Origin: Mytilisepta virgata | Taxonomy: Eukaryota > Mollusca > Bivalvia > Mytilida > Mytilidae | Assembly (NCBI GenBank): GCA_028015205.1 | Contig: CM051519.1 | Coordinates: 78,823,539 to 78,887,538, forward strand | Reading direction: 5' to 3' | Length of the DNA: 64,000 nt | Shown: positions 34,801 to 47,471 of the stretch, one piece after another | Layout of the letters: every line of letters starts with the position of its first letter | Numbering within the stretch: the stretch's first letter is position 1 | Program-made: the position numbers and the translations under genes | Notes under the pieces: generated by a model | Database searches by the model: none | Seen by the model: only the letters and a program-made list of their open reading frames with translations | What the model was told of the DNA's origin: nothing

Positions 34801-35892
34801 TGGAAAATGAAAGTAAATGTGGAAAAAACTAAAGTTATGTTGTTTTCTAGGGGGCGCATACCAGCTAATCTTTCGTTTAATTTTAATGGTGCTAACATCG
34901 AAATAGTAAAAGAGTTTAATTATCTTGGAGTAGTTTTCTCCAGAACTGGAACTTTCAAAGCCTGTCAAAAACATCTATCAGAAAAAGCTAGGATAGCTAT
35001 GTATAATGTTATAAAAAAGGGTAGAAAACATAATCTATCTATCAGATGTCAGCTTGATTTATTCGATAAACTAGTAAAGCCGATTTTACTTTATGGATGT
35101 GAAATTTGGGGATTTGAAAATAATGATATTTTGGAAAAGGTTCAATTGAAATTTTGCAAATTATTACTACATTTAAAATCTTCTACCCCTAATTGTATGA
35201 TTTATGGAGAACTTGGACGCTTTCCTATTGAACTGGATATTAAACTACGAATGGTTATGTTTTGGGCTAAATTATTACAAGGAAAAGAATCGAAATTATC
35301 TTATTTATCATACAAATTACTTTTTCAGTTAACGAATGAATCAAATATAAACTTAAAATGGTTAAAATGTGTAGAAAATATTTTAGATGAATGTGGTATC
35401 TCTTATGTATGGAGAAACCAGTATTTTACTAGTGTTACATGGTTAAAATATAAAATCAAAACTTGTCTTCAAGATCAGTATCAACAGACTTGGCATGCTA
35501 ATATAGAGAATAGCCCTAAGACATTAATTTACCGTATGTACAAAGAAAATTTTGAGTTTGAAAAGTATTTTGATATTTTGGATAATAGAGATATATTCAC
35601 GTTGTGTAAATTCAGAGTTACAAATCATAAACTACCGATCGAAGTTGGACGTTGGAATAACGTACCACGTGAAGACAGAGTATGTCACCTGTGTAATTCT
35701 AGTGATCTTGGGGATGAGTTCCATTATTTATTGAAATGTAATTTTATGTCACAACAGAGAAAACTTTATATAGATAGGAAATATTATAGAAATTCTAACA
35801 CTTTAGTATTTAAAAAACTTATGTCTCTTCGCAAAAAATCAAAATTAAGGAAACTATGCTCTTTCATACGATTCATTAACTCTAGTGTCTGA
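31801..35892 (+). CDS. LINE B endonuclease-reverse transcriptase
   Basis: The frame is open from 31858 to TGA at 35892. An ATG at 31801 lies in the same frame, interrupted only by TAG at 31855-31857, and the next in-frame ATG is 32239. The N-terminal region has two related modules, FEEYYAENLLNYY and FENYYAEHLLNFY, each preceded by a Cys-rich stretch (CSCNPCVC, CCCNGSC). The endonuclease has ILYVNCCGL, FVESKT, LVGDFNAR and FSDVHSPL. The RT has AFVDFEKAFDTV, KGVRQGENLSPFLFALFLND and YADDT at 34717-34731. The C terminus has CHLCNSSDLGDEFHYLLKC. It makes the element's cDNA by target-primed reverse transcription. Apart from the amber codon it looks intact, so it is young. No separate ORF1 was found upstream. 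AATAAA occurs near 36040. Confidence 0.85.
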
Positions 35893-36060
35893 TCTCCTGG
35901 CTTACCTACATGTATATGAACATTTCCTCTTTATGTATATAGTGTACATAATATGTGTGTTTCTTTTATATTGTTCTTGTATTATATTATTGTATTGTGT
36001 GATGTCTGTATACTATTGTAGCTACAAAGGTTTGACAGAATAAAGATATATATACACTAT
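35893..36060 (+). mobile_element. LINE B 3' end
   Basis: Short T-rich 3' region ending in GACAGAATAAAGATATATAT-type sequence near 36040. The exact boundary and target duplication were not resolved. Confidence 0.45.
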
Positions 36061-36339
36061 ATATACACAAATCATAACTAGATTTTGAAGTGTTTTTGAT
36101 TCCCATGAGTTCAATCACACAAGCCGACGGGGCCCTTTATGACATTGTCAGTATTCTAGTTTCATCATTGTCTGTTAAAATCTGAATTTAAAATTAGATG
36201 CTAACGTAAATTTTCATATCTATATTTATTCAATGCAATTGATTTAAAATTCTTAAATCAAGGTCTTTTTCTGTAGATTCCATATAAAAACTGCCAAAAA
36301 AAAATTAATGACTTCACTTTTTATTATTGTCAACTTTGC

Positions 36340-36830
36340 CGTTTCATTGATGCTATGGGGTCACCAGCTTCGTTTTCGGTGTGGAAATCATCCAACTTTA
36401 TGTCCTGTCTGTAAAAACATTAAAATCGCGACGACTTTACGCTTATTTTGGCTTTTTGACGCTATTTTTCGCTCTTCATATAGTAATCAATTTAATATAC
36501 TGAAAAAAAAACAAATCCGGTGACCCATAATTAAATTTATATCAATAAAAAGAGAATTTCAGTGGCAATAATATGTCATATATTTTTTTTAATCCTAGAG
36601 ACAGGATTTTGAGAAATCATAATTTAAGTCTAGCGATTTGCTTTTTTGTCGCGATATCGACGTGCATTCTAGGTATTTTCGTATTCTATTTGTCAAAACT
36701 TGATATACAATATTTTCCCTTGAGGTATTATTTTTTTCATATTCAGATTCAGTTCAACATGCATGCAAAATTTCATAAAAATTTGAAAAATAGCCAAAGT
36801 AGGTACCTCCAACCTTAGAAGTGATCTTTT
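36340..36830 (+). repeat. Repeat shared with 48230-48620
   Basis: Aligns by eye to 48230-48620. Shared landmarks are ATCAATTTAATATACT, AGTGGCAATAATAT, AGAAATCATAATTTAA, GATATCGACG.GCATTCTA and CAAAATTTCATAAAAATT. No coding capacity was recognised. Confidence 0.65.
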
Positions 36831-36857
36831 TTAAAATTTGATTAGATTAATTAAAAA

Positions 36858-37740
36858 ATGACATTCAGTATGTTATTTTTACATCCATTTTGATTCAACT
36901 AGGTGGGTTACCAGAACAAAACGTAAGAAACACCAAGGATTCAAAATATAAACCTAACATTAAGCTGTTTAAATTTTAAAATCAATGAAAGTACGTAGAT
37001 ATGAGCTAGAGGATTATCGTGTTCTAGACGGATTTGTTTTAAAATGAAAATATCATTCTTTAATTTCGATTCATTACAGCATTCTTATTATCATATTATT
37101 TTTAAAAACAGAGTTTTAAAGATAAATCATATCGTTCGAATAGCTTAACGTAAATTTACATTGTCTATTAACGGCTAGCTCGTTACTGATCGCTTTAGTT
37201 ATTTGTAAAAGAAACAATATAGATATATACATGTAAGATACATTTTCTTCTAAATAGTTTATAAATATTATCTTAACACATTTAAATCTCTGTTTTTTTT
37301 TATTGTGATCATTCAAATATCACATGTGAATGCTAAAGGCTAGCATTGAAAGTTTCAATCACTAACACGAAATGAATTACCCCTTAATTAAAAGTGACAA
37401 TTAGCTTATTGATCTTATGTCCGTTTAGACAAGTGGTCACTCAGTGTCCAGTTGAAAACAAGCTGTGGCATGAAAATATATATTTTTATGTTGTCATGAC
37501 GGTTTTTTTAAACACAGAACACATTATAGTAAAAAACATAATTGCTTTCTTTAACATAACTTAATTTACTTGCAGTGTAGCAGGACTTCATTTTGTAATT
37601 CTTAAAAAAGGACAACTGAAAATGCGTGTGTTAGGTGGCGAACTTGATTTAGAAAATAGGGATCCTAATGGAATTAACGCTCATCTTGGGGTATGTTATT
37701 ATTTTATAATATTTTATAATTATATTATTATAATTTTAAA
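36858..37740 (+). repeat. Segmental duplication upstream of gene 4
   Basis: Counterpart of 20964-22100. It lacks the MITE: the empty site is around 37137-37155 (CGTTCGAATAGCTTAACGTA). Confidence 0.8.
37431..37452 (+). promoter_or_regulatory. Shared upstream motif, gene 4
   Basis: AAGTGGTCACTCAGTGTCCA, identical to the gene 3 copy, about 180 bp before the start codon. Confidence 0.5.
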
Positions 37741-39150
37741 TGTACTTAATGTCTTTTATATGAATATGTTCTGTATTTTCATACGTGTCAAAATAAATTT
37801 GTTTCGAGAAATTGGAAATATATTCTAAGATTTGGAGTTACTGCTTAACTTAAACTTTTTAACTGTTAACGAATTATTTATATAATTGTTATCTTATATT
37901 TTATCATTATACGTTTTTGCGATAAGAAAGTTATAATGAGAAAATCTAGATTTTGGTAACCGAATATAATCATGCGAGTTAAACGAATTTGGGTAAATGT
38001 TTCAGTGCAAATCCCTACGTAAGATTTTTTTCCCTTTTTTTTGTCGTTTTTGCATTTATAATCCTCATTTTTTTTCATCGGACAATTTTTCCACTTAATT
38101 TTGTAGCTTTTCTTTACTGATTATAAGTATTGTTGTTCCGGCAATTGTGGATGATGTTCGTGTTCATGGAATGTTGCTCCACTCATATCAATTGATTTAC
38201 ATTGTGGACAGAAAATTTTAGGAATAATTGTTTACATTATCTACTTTTAAGAACATACATTTAAGCTTTTTGAATGATTATACAAACTGAAAAATCAAAA
38301 TTAGTTTTAATTTAAAGATAAATTTGCAAATATGATTCTAAATTTTAAGAAATGTGTATATCATTTACCATGTTATGCTTATGTTTGTAATACAGAGAAA
38401 TACACTTCACGTCTTGCAAAAAAATTATCAAAAACAATTGCGTCTAATTTTATGTTCGTACTATGTATATTTTATGATTACAATATAAATAAAAATACAC
38501 GCACCAACAGATCTTTAAACCGTTCTTGCCAAAAATTAGAATAGTCAAAACTGTAGAAAATATTTTGTGGCAAATATAAAAATTGAGGTATGAAAAAATA
38601 ATTGGCATAATTTATTGCTTAAAAGTAGTAAGTTGTGTAAATTGTTCGTAGATTCTTTTAATGTTAATTTTAGATGTCGGTTCCTATCGAATCTCAGTAG
38701 TGTCTAAAGATGAAAATATCTGTCAGAAAATCTGACTTTGCACTAGAAAACACTATGATTTTTGCTAAATATCCCAAAAAAGATATGTATTCTACTCTTA
38801 TGTACATATATTTACTTTTTCAGACCCTGCACTTCAACGATGTATTCGGAGAACCTGATGGAGTACATAGTATGGACTGTGTATATAAGATTTCCTATCA
38901 CTGCTTCAACTGCTGGAAGAAACTGGCTTACACTCTTCTGACATTGTGTTACGGAATATGTTTAGCTGCAGAATGGGCAATTATCTTCGCATATGTAGCG
39001 TTCTACCATATTTGGGTAATTTCACCATGTATGAAACTGTTCGAGATGAATTGTGGACTTTGTCAGAGAGTTTATGCCAATATAGTGAACTGCTGTATCG
39101 TTCCATGGTGTGAGGCATGTGGAACAGTGTTCCATGCTTTCAAAAGATAA
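37622..39150 (+). CDS. Caveolin-like gene 4 (two exons)
   Basis: Caveolin-family protein of 131 aa. Exon 1 is 37622-37690 (MRVLGGELDLENRDPNGINA then HLG) with donor GTATGT. The intron is 37691-38823 (1.1 kb). Exon 2 is 38824-39150, after a TTTACTTTTTCAG acceptor, and starts TLHFNDVFGEPDGVHSMDC. Exon 2 has 12 Cys in 108 residues. It differs from gene 3 exon 2 at only about a dozen bases and from gene 3 protein at one position (CEACGT for CEAFGT). Exon 1 is unusual in having LENRDP where others have LVDRDP or LVNRDP. The 5' flank is a duplicate of that of gene 3. No AATAAA was seen soon after the stop. Confidence 0.92.
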
Positions 39151-39523
39151 ACAAGCGCTAGATATCAAACCGACTTTGTGCCTTTTGTTAAAAATATCTC
39201 GGACATATTGAAAAAAGCTTCTATTCAAACTATATTTAGAACTGAACAATTTACAAGACTGAATTTATATGTATAGACAGACCTACATTTTATTATTTGT
39301 TGTTAAGTATGTTGATTATTATTCTTTAATGCCAAGAAAATGTTTATTCCATAGCTATTCGTTTCCATGATAGTATGCAGCGTTTATACATTCCCCATTT
39401 CCTTTTCTATTATACTTCACGTAAGTTTCTCAAGTGATATATATCATGTTCGACCACCTAGTATTAGTTATATCAGCTCGTGATGGTAATACTACTATAA
39501 CCTACTGTAACCTTTTACTTGGT
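39151..39523. other. 3' flank of gene 4, no gene seen
   Basis: Presumed 3' UTR and spacer, including AAATATCTCGGACATATTGA, which resembles the gene 3 3' flank. Nothing else recognised. Confidence 0.4.
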
Positions 39524-39797
39524 GAGCAACCATTTGATTTTTAAGGGGGGTGTGCTAGGATCAAATTTGAAATAAAAAGGATTTTGGCAAAATAAAAAGA
39601 CAGGATAACTTTAGGTGTGAATAAAAAAATGCAGGACTTGTGTCAATCAGGAAATTTTTGGTTTAAATAAAAATAAAAATATAGGCCGCAACAGCCGAAA
39701 AAAAAATCCAGGATCAAAATGTCGACGAAAAAAAATAGGCAGAATCAAACATGTGATCCTAGCCCCCCCCCCCCCCCCAAAAATCAAATGGTTGCTC
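39524..39797. mobile_element. MITE-like element with inverted ends and C run
   Basis: Terminal inverted repeats of about 40 bp: GAGCAACCATTTGATTTTTA at the left and CAAAAATCAAATGGTTGCTC at the right, with GCTAGGATCA / TGATCCTAGC further in. A 16-base C run is at 39763-39778. A partial inverted copy lies at about 59770-59880. No target duplication was found. Confidence 0.7.
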
Positions 39798-40206
39798 CCT
39801 TACCATGCTTACTGCCGACAACATTATTATATTATTAATAATATTTTCCAACCCTCTAAACTACTTGTAATTTTCAACTTGAAATGTGGCAGGGTCTCTT
39901 CGTGCTAAAATTCCATAACATGTTATAATATATACCATTGGAAATCCCAACGGAGGTATTTCAAAAGGTATATATCAATACAATTGTTCTTTTCAGAGAC
40001 TTTTCTGGAGTTTATATCAATTCCTATTTATTTTTGATCACTTGAAGTGACACGTTTTATTATTAAACCTCACTATGGAAAACAGTATCTAATTGGCTAG
40101 ATAATTTATCACGTGACGTCTACAATTGGGATGTTTCCACTGACAACCCCGAAAAATCACCACACTTTCATTTTCAATATGTCCATGTCAGGGAAGCGGT
40201 TTCGTC

Positions 40207-40341
40207 AAAAATGATTTTTGTTAAAATTTGTGTGTCACCAAGAAACTCGGTAAAATGATTTTTCGTTTAAATTTGTGTGTCACCAAGAAATTCGGTAAAA
40301 TGATTTTTTGTTTAAATTTGTGTGTCACCAAGAAGCTCAGT
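40207..40341 (+). repeat. Three direct repeats of 45 bp
   Basis: Each unit contains AAATTTGTGTGTCACCAAGA. Just after it (40370-40460) a second short repeat, GGAAGACAACC.TCACAAGTTG, occurs twice. Confidence 0.8.
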
Positions 40342-40479
40342 TTAATAGAACAATTATGCCCCCCTTAGTCCCTCGGAAAGACAACCATCACAAGTTGACA
40401 ATCCTCGGGCTAGAGCCATCGGGAAGACAACCCTCACAAGTTGACAATTCTGGATGTCCCCCTGCTAAGAGGGCCATAA

Positions 40480-41160
40480 TTGTATAATGTCATTTGTTCT
40501 TGTATTGTTATTTGGGCTTGAATTGACTTGTCGTTGAAGGTCACATGACCGTGAACCCCATCTGTGTTTGTCTGTATTTTTATACAATAATAATAATAAT
40601 TGGATCTTTCCCTTATGTACTTTCATATTTATACTTGGAAATCAGTATTCTTTAGCTCACCAGGCACAACGAAGATTACCATATAAAAATCTTTTTCTGA
40701 CCTGGTCTGAACACTAACGTGTTTCTTTATCTTTGATTTGTCGAGTTAAAAAATTTGTCTCTTCTGAAACAGATTTGCCAAAAGAGCTGAAAATTATATG
40801 GGCATTCGCTGTTGAATGGTTGGCAGGTTTAGGACCAACCAGACTATCATCATGGTCGTCATTGACATTTCAACATTTTAGACCTTGAGCACAACTAATG
40901 AGTCATAAATTGGCGAAAAGCACCCGATTGGTCAATTGTTTTTAATACTTTTCTTAGAAACTAGTTGGCCAAATGAACTTTAATTGATTGGATGCAACTA
41001 ATGGATTGTCACTATAAACTTTGCAGGTTTCTTTAAGCAAGTACAACCGACATGGCTTACATTGATAATTCCGATTCTTGGTTGGCCGAATGTTAAAATA
41101 TTCTTTCGTTTTTACTCTGATTTGCCTAATGAATTGAAATTTGAATAAAATATATATTCT
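40480..41160. other. Intergenic, no gene seen
   Basis: AT-rich spacer with a TAATAATAATAATAAT run near 40590. No supported gene. Confidence 0.4.
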
Positions 41161-41164
41161 CTGA

Positions 41165-41235
41165 TACAATTTTGATGCACAAAATGTGTAAATTTCGTCA
41201 ATTTAGGACTCATCAGTTGTGCTCAAGGCATAACG
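41165..41235 (+). repeat. Dispersed repeat copy 1 (GATGCACAAAATGTG family)
   Basis: Contains TTTTGATGCACAAAATGTGT, TTTCGTCAATTTAGGACTCA and TCAGTTGTGCTCAAGGC. Further copies lie at 58835-59030, 59200-59340 and 62690-62880. Confidence 0.65.
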
Positions 41236-41940
41236 GGCGAATAATTTTTAGTTTTAATTTCTTGATAAATGAAAAATTTTAGGCAAATTTTCACCATTGT
41301 TGCAAAATGATGCGGCGAAATCCAAAGAACTAAAGATAAATTTGCTCTGGCCTTGGTATTAATTCGCTTTTTGGATTCAAAAGAACATTTGGAAAAAAAT
41401 AATGGTTTGGGCTGATATTTAATTCTGGTAGAAGGAAGTGGTTGCCATTTTTATAAATATTTTTTATTGTATGTAATATAAACAAAATCAGCTCAGGAAT
41501 TTTATTTTCTAACACGTACAGTACATTTGTAGTTCATTGCACGTATATATAGTTACTCAAATTGTGGAAATATTTTACATTAGGAAGCATAAAAATGGCT
41601 TCGTATGTTTTTCCTTCTTCATCTGCTTTATGTTTTTTCTTGTTGCTGAGAAGGAAATCAACAGTTTACGTCCGAGCATTCTTTTAGTATTTCTTTGTCG
41701 CTACGAAGGAAGTCAAGAGTATTTCAAGTATTCTGATGGAAAAGTAGAAGTTGGTACAGGTCTATAAGTGAAAAGACGCAACTTTCTGTAATCTTTTAAC
41801 ATGATGACGCGATGTATCACAACCTTATTCAACCTGTCACGCCTGAAAAACGGTAAAATTTGTGATTTCACAATGAGAGAAACTTTTAAGAAGTATAAAC
41901 TTTAGCGCATTCGATGTTTAATAACCACTAGTACTAGAAA
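41236..41940. other. Intergenic, no gene seen
   Basis: AT-rich spacer. The 76-codon frame at 41537-41767 has a short hydrophobic stretch but no family motif and is not called. Confidence 0.4.
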
Positions 41941-41959
41941 CCTTGGCTGTCAAAATCTA

Positions 41960-42530
41960 CAGTGATCTCCAATTAGTAGGGACAAATGCAAATGCAAAAT
42001 TCTAAAACTTTATGCCCATTTAAAGATTTTATGTAATCATCCTATGAAGTAATTAAATCAAATTATAAATCTGTACTGTCGGAATCGACAGAGATCCCCG
42101 CACCCCCTGTAAGTAGTTGGGCCACTGACCTATAGTCAAATTAAATCAATAAACCTAATGGAAAATGGAAAAAAAACTTACTTCACAAGCTTTAAACTAA
42201 ATCCTTATTGTGCAACTAAATATAGTGTAGAACAATACTATATATAAGCAAAATGAATTAATTGCAAAATGAAAGAGAAGTTAAGGTCACAAGCTTAAAT
42301 TGAAAATTTCAAATATCGACCCCAATTTTAGAAAATTAAAATTCAAAAACCTTATTGCAAATCGACAACACTGTATAGAAATAAAATGCATAAATTGAAC
42401 AACAAAAGACATTTATGTCACAAATTTAAATTGATGTTTTTTTCAAAAATTGATCGCTGTGAGCCCCAATTTTAGATTATCAAAATTCTAAAACCTTATT
42501 GCGCATCTGCATATTAATTATAAACACTAC
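41960..42530 (+). repeat. Interspersed repeat related to 15865-15990 and 19340-19800
   Basis: 41990-42115 shares CTTTATGCCCATTTAAAGAT and ATCCCCGCACCCCCTG with 15865-15990. 42190-42520 shares CCTTATTGCGCATCTGCATA, TCACAAGCTTAAATTGA and CCCCAATTTTAGA with 19340-19800. Together they suggest one longer repeat family with tandem sub-units. Confidence 0.6.
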
Positions 42531-43170
42531 TTCTCCTCCCTTATGGCGGACAAATCCAAATTTCGACGTTTTTTTTTCAAGTTTAATTACTGTAATTCTT
42601 GAAGCATTAATAAGTTGTGTGTCAATACAACTAAACATAAATATATATGTACAAAGTTTAAGAAAAAATTGTAGGCCTTTTCTTAAAAACGTTAAAAATA
42701 TCTTAAAGTAAATTTTGATAATTAGACGAAAATGAGCTTCCAATCAGTTTTCGGCGTAGGAAACCTTTCTATTAAATTAAATGACAACGTCGCATGCACA
42801 ATTTAGTGCTTTTAGGACAAAATACACAGACTCAATACATACCTGCCATTTTGTCATTATCACTGGCATCTCCATTATTCTGTGTCCATGTGCATACTCA
42901 AGCAAGACATGTAGTGTGTCCACTCTTGTTTCTATTTAATGTTTCTAATTATGTATCCATATGCCAATCTCCGATACATGTTAACAATTGTTTATATTAT
43001 AAATGTTGTATATATAAATTGTATAAATTCTGTATGTGTATTATCCTATGAGCTGTATTTGCTTACGGAATAAAGTATTCTATTCTAAAGGGGAATCACG
43101 GTATCGCTCTCAGCGCCGCTATTATACCGTTTCTTCGTTATGACGTCGATCTTGACTGTAGAAAAGTTAT

Positions 43171-44115
43171 GAGATAATTGAACATTATTGATTTAATGGG
43201 AGTGGTGATAACCCCCTGGGGAAGCGAGGTGTGTGTCATTTGGTGCATCTTACCATGGGGAATGAGAAAATATATGGTTTAGGGGTGGGGATTTTAACGA
43301 TTTGTGAGATAATTTAACGTTATTGATTTGATGGGAGTGGTGATATCCCCCTGGGGAAGCGAGGTATGTGTCATTTGGTGCGTCTTACCATGGGGAATAA
43401 GAAAATATATGGTCTAGGGGTGGGGATTTTAACGATTTATGAGATAATTTAACGTTATTGATTTGATGGGACTGGTGATAACCCCCTGGGGAAGCGAGGT
43501 ATTGTTCATTTGGTGCGTCTTACCATGGGGAATGAGAAAATATATGGTTTAGAGGTGTTGATTTTAACGATTTATAAGATAATCTAATGTTTTTTATTTG
43601 ATGGGAGTGGTGATTACCCCCTTGGGAAGCGAAATATGTGTCTCTTGGTGCGTCTTACCATGGGGAATAAGAAAATATATGGTTTAGGGGTGGGGAATTT
43701 AACGATTTATGAGATAATTTAACGTTATTGATTTGATGGGAGTGGTGATATCCCCCTGGGGAAGCGAGGTATTGTTCATTTGGTGCGTCTTACCATGGGG
43801 AATAATAAAATATATGGTTTAGGGGTGGGGATTTTAACGATTTATGAGATAAATTAACGTTATTGATTTGATGGGACTGGTGATATCCCCCTGGGGAAGC
43901 GAGGTATGTGTCATTTGGTGCGTCTTACCATGGAGAATAAGAAAATATATGGTTTAGGGGTGGTGATTTTAACGGTTTATGAGATAATTGGACATTATTC
44001 ATTTATGGGGGTGAGGATAACCCTACTGAAAGGATGAGGTAAATGTTATTTAATGCGTCTTGTTACGGAAAATAATAAAATATATGATTTAAAGCTATGG
44101 ATTTTAATTGCATAT
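43171..44115 (+). repeat. Tandem array, 7 units of 135 bp
   Basis: Units start at 43171, 43306, 43441, 43576, 43711, 43846 and 43981, so the spacing is exactly 135 each time. Consensus parts are GAGATAATTTAACGTTATTG, GGTGATAACCCCCTGGGGAA and GCGTCTTACCATGGGG. Unit 7 is the most diverged. No open frame spans the array. It ends about 425 bp before the gene 5 start codon. Confidence 0.92.
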
Positions 44116-44346
44116 GAGATCTTTCAAAATTTTAGTTTTCATATTTTTAATATATTTTTTACTTCAAAAACATGTTGATTTTTTTTTAACATTTAAAATC
44201 TTTTGTTTGTTTTTATATTTTATCTGTTTATTACATTTTCTGTTACTATGTCCAATGGCACCATTTAAAATGTTAAGTACTAGTCCAAACTGAATGGCCC
44301 CTTAATTAAAAGTGACAATTAGCTTATTGATTATATCTGTTCGTCC

Positions 44347-44368
44347 AAGTGGTCAATCAGTGTCTAGT
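44347..44368 (+). promoter_or_regulatory. Shared upstream motif, gene 5
   Basis: AAGTGGTCAATCAGTGTCTA, about 190 bp before the start codon, within a flank (44290-44540) related to those of genes 3 and 4. Confidence 0.5.
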
Positions 44369-44539
44369 TTAAACAAGTTTTGTCATGAAAAATAACACTA
44401 CCGTTGTCATGATGTTTCTATGCAAACTGAAAACATATAAAAACAAGAAAATAAATTACTTTCATACTAAAATTGAATTGTTTTGCCGTGTAATAGGACT
44501 TTAATTTTGAATTTTCCAACAGGACAGTAAATTGGTGTG

Positions 44540-45777
44540 ATGGGTGGCGAACTTGATTTAGTCGACAGAGATCCAAATGGAATCAACGCTCATCTTGGGG
44601 TATGTTAATATTATTATTATAATTATTAAACAAGAATATACATTTAATTTTAGAAATCCTTTAATTCTTATCTGAATTTTTTTTTATTTTAGATTTTTTT
44701 TTTAAGTTTTAAGATTATTTTAGAAATTACATTTCCTCCCTTTATCGTGAATATTATGACGATGCCTTCTCAATTTCGATGTTGTAAAGAATTATTCAGG
44801 ATAAACTATTCAGAATAAACACGAAATTCATATTATGATTTTCTCTCTTAAAAAACGAGATTTCGAATGTCGTAACCTAAAATAATTTCTTCGGCATATT
44901 AAAAGATTTTGAACAATGTAGATATATATATTATAGGTCGAACAATCGATGACGATATTAATACATGAATTCAGCCAAAGTTCACGGAGTCTCTAAGACA
45001 TTATTTCCCTATAAAAACTTATAAACTTTTCGATTGTGATATTGGAACTATTTTCAAATATCTTTATAAAGGTAAATTTCAAAAAATCATGTTCATTTCT
45101 AACATGTTACTTACATATCTTGTAAAAAATGATAATTAAATTTATCTTAGAACGCCAACTTTATGATGACACCACAGAGAGAAATAACGAAAAATAAAAC
45201 AACAAATGTATTAAAACCTTCTTCCCATAAATAGAATAAAAAACAAACACTAAAAGCTATACGGATCAAAGTTATACATAAAAAAAATGGTCAAAGTCTT
45301 TGCTAAAATTTCTGAAAATTTATTAATACTATATTAATCTGTTGATTTCTTTCAAATTGCAAATAAAATGTGACGGATAAATCTTTCTTTTGATAAAAGT
45401 CCTGAAATATACTCCCTTTGCTATATTGTAAATATGTATACTTTTTTCAGACTCTTCACTTCAACGATGTATTCGGAGAACCTGATGGAATACATAGTAT
45501 GGACTGTGTATATAAGATTTCCTATCACTGCTTCACCTGCTGGAAGAAACTGGCTTACACTCTTCTGACATTGTGTTACGGAATATGTTTAGCTGCAGAA
45601 TGGGCAATTATCTTCGCATATGTAGCGTTCTACCACATTTGGGTAATTTCACCATGTATGAAGCTGTTCGAGATGAATTGTGGACTATGCCAGAGAATTT
45701 ACGCCAACATTGTCAACTGCTGTGTTGTTCCGTGGTGTGAGGCATGTGGAACAGTGTTCCATGCGTTCAAAAGATAA
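44540..45777 (+). CDS. Caveolin-like gene 5 (two exons)
   Basis: Caveolin-family protein of 128 aa. Exon 1 is 44540-44599 (MGGELDLVDRDPNGINAHLG), with a stop codon shortly upstream in frame, which fixes the start. The donor is GTATGT. The intron is 44600-45450. Exon 2 is 45451-45777, after a CTTTTTTCAG acceptor, and starts TLHFNDVFGEPDGIHSMDC. Differences from gene 4 include HCFTCWKK for HCFNCWKK and CQRIYANIVNCCVVPWC for CQRVYANIVNCCIVPWC. The P132-C133 equivalents are kept (HIWVISPC), and the P110 equivalent is Cys. The N terminus is the shortest of the cluster. AATAAA is at 45937-45942. Confidence 0.92.
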
Positions 45778-45936
45778 ATAACAAAGTATAAAAATTTAAT
45801 AACTGTCAGAATCTGTTGCAATAATTTGGATCATGTATTAGAACTATACAATTTACAAATGTATGTTTTTAGTTTCAAGATATAAATAGAATATCTTTTT
45901 GTTAAATGTTATGATTATTTTTTTGTTTTAAACTGA

Positions 45937-45942
45937 AATAAA
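45937..45942 (+). terminator. Polyadenylation signal, gene 5
   Basis: AATAAA 160 bp after the gene 5 stop codon. Confidence 0.6.
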
Positions 45943-45949
45943 AATGTTA

Positions 45950-47448
45950 ATTTTTTGTTAATAGTGTTGTAGTGTACCTTTATTTGGTAACACCCAGTGT
46001 TCCCATGACCTTTTAACATTCAAGATCAGCTCAAAAAATTGTTAACAAGGTTCCCAACCCTATGCATTGGATAGAAATATTTATCAGTCATAGAAACGTG
46101 ACAGGTGACCGTTTCATAGCAAAGTAGCATATCATTTTATTCATGTTTACCTCTAAAATTATAAGGACTCTTCTTTTTAGGACTATGTTTTTGACATTAT
46201 ACTTAAAATCGAATTAATTTTGTAGCTTCCATCTTATCTATATTTATTAGTCAGTATATTTTCAGTTTTCTTGATAATACAAGGAGGTTTTTCGAAGATC
46301 AATTTGTTTCTGTCTTTTGGTGTTGGTTAAGAGTTGTCGTCACACAGTGAAAGCAACATGGTGATCTCTGTAGATGTCGTAATTCCATGCGTACACGTAG
46401 AAGCGTTCATTTACATTTTTATAAACCAGAGTTACATGTACCTGCATAAAATATAACTAGGTTCAATTATGCAAAATGAACATCTATGGTTGGTTTCATA
46501 CAAGGAGTGGTTTTCCAGGAGTTTCCCTAACACTTTCATTTTGATTTCAGTTCAAACACTGTCTATTACACGTATCATTCACACTGCTGTGAATTACCTA
46601 AATGGTAAATTTTTTAACAAAATTGTCAAGTTTAAAGTTGGAAGATTATTTTAATCATCCTGTGTGTGAAAAATTACAATTGTGTTCAAAATTTTACTTG
46701 ACAACAGCCGAAAGTGTCTATTGGGTCCGTTGTGTCAGTTTGTCCCTGTAAACATATCTGGAAAATTTTCAATCAGAAACGTTTGTTTAGTACAAGTGTG
46801 TTTTATTTTCTTCAAACAGATTTTTTGTTTTTCAAAACCAATAACCCAGTTAAGCTTTAACATCCAGCTTTAAAGTTCCAGACAATAAAAAAAAACAGAG
46901 AGGTAAACAAAAACATTGTCGTCTCAAAACGTAGTCATCATCTCTTAAATTTGTTAAAAGTTTTCTTCAACCAAATAATCAGTCGGTTGAGAAAAAAATT
47001 CCAAAAACGGTAAAACAATAAACCTGGTTAATGTTTGAAGAAAATAAAACACGCCTTACATGTCACGCGGGTCTGGTTTTTCACTGAATCAAAAACTTGC
47101 AGTGTTTCACCCGACCAAACATGATTGTGTGCAATGCATGGAAACTTAAAATTTAAGACAAAAAAATAGAGATTTACATCACACTCTTCCATTTTAAGAT
47201 AGTACGATGTGAACTTTATAGGGTGAGCTTTGATAATTGAAAACCTTTTGTTAACCAGAAACAGATGTTTGTATTTTACCAAAAGGTAATGTTTTTTTAG
47301 AACAGAATAAGAAAAGAATCAAATAAAATAACGAACGGAATTAAAAATACTTGTAATTCGAAAACTTGTGAATAATAACAATAATCTTAATCTGTTGCAG
47401 AATTTGAACTAGAAAATTACCACTCTGCTTTCCCCGAATGTTTGCAAA
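45950..47448. other. Intergenic, no gene seen
   Basis: AT-rich spacer with only short frames lacking family motifs. Confidence 0.4.
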
Positions 47449-47471
47449 GGGGGGGGGGGGGGGGGGGGGGG
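47449..47471 (+). repeat. Homopolymer of 23 G
   Basis: An uninterrupted run of G. It could form a quadruplex and is likely length-variable or prone to sequencing error. Confidence 0.85.

Noticed and set aside
42794..43051. 85-codon plus-strand frame
   Set aside because: No family motif, and the composition is that of surrounding AT-rich repeat DNA.
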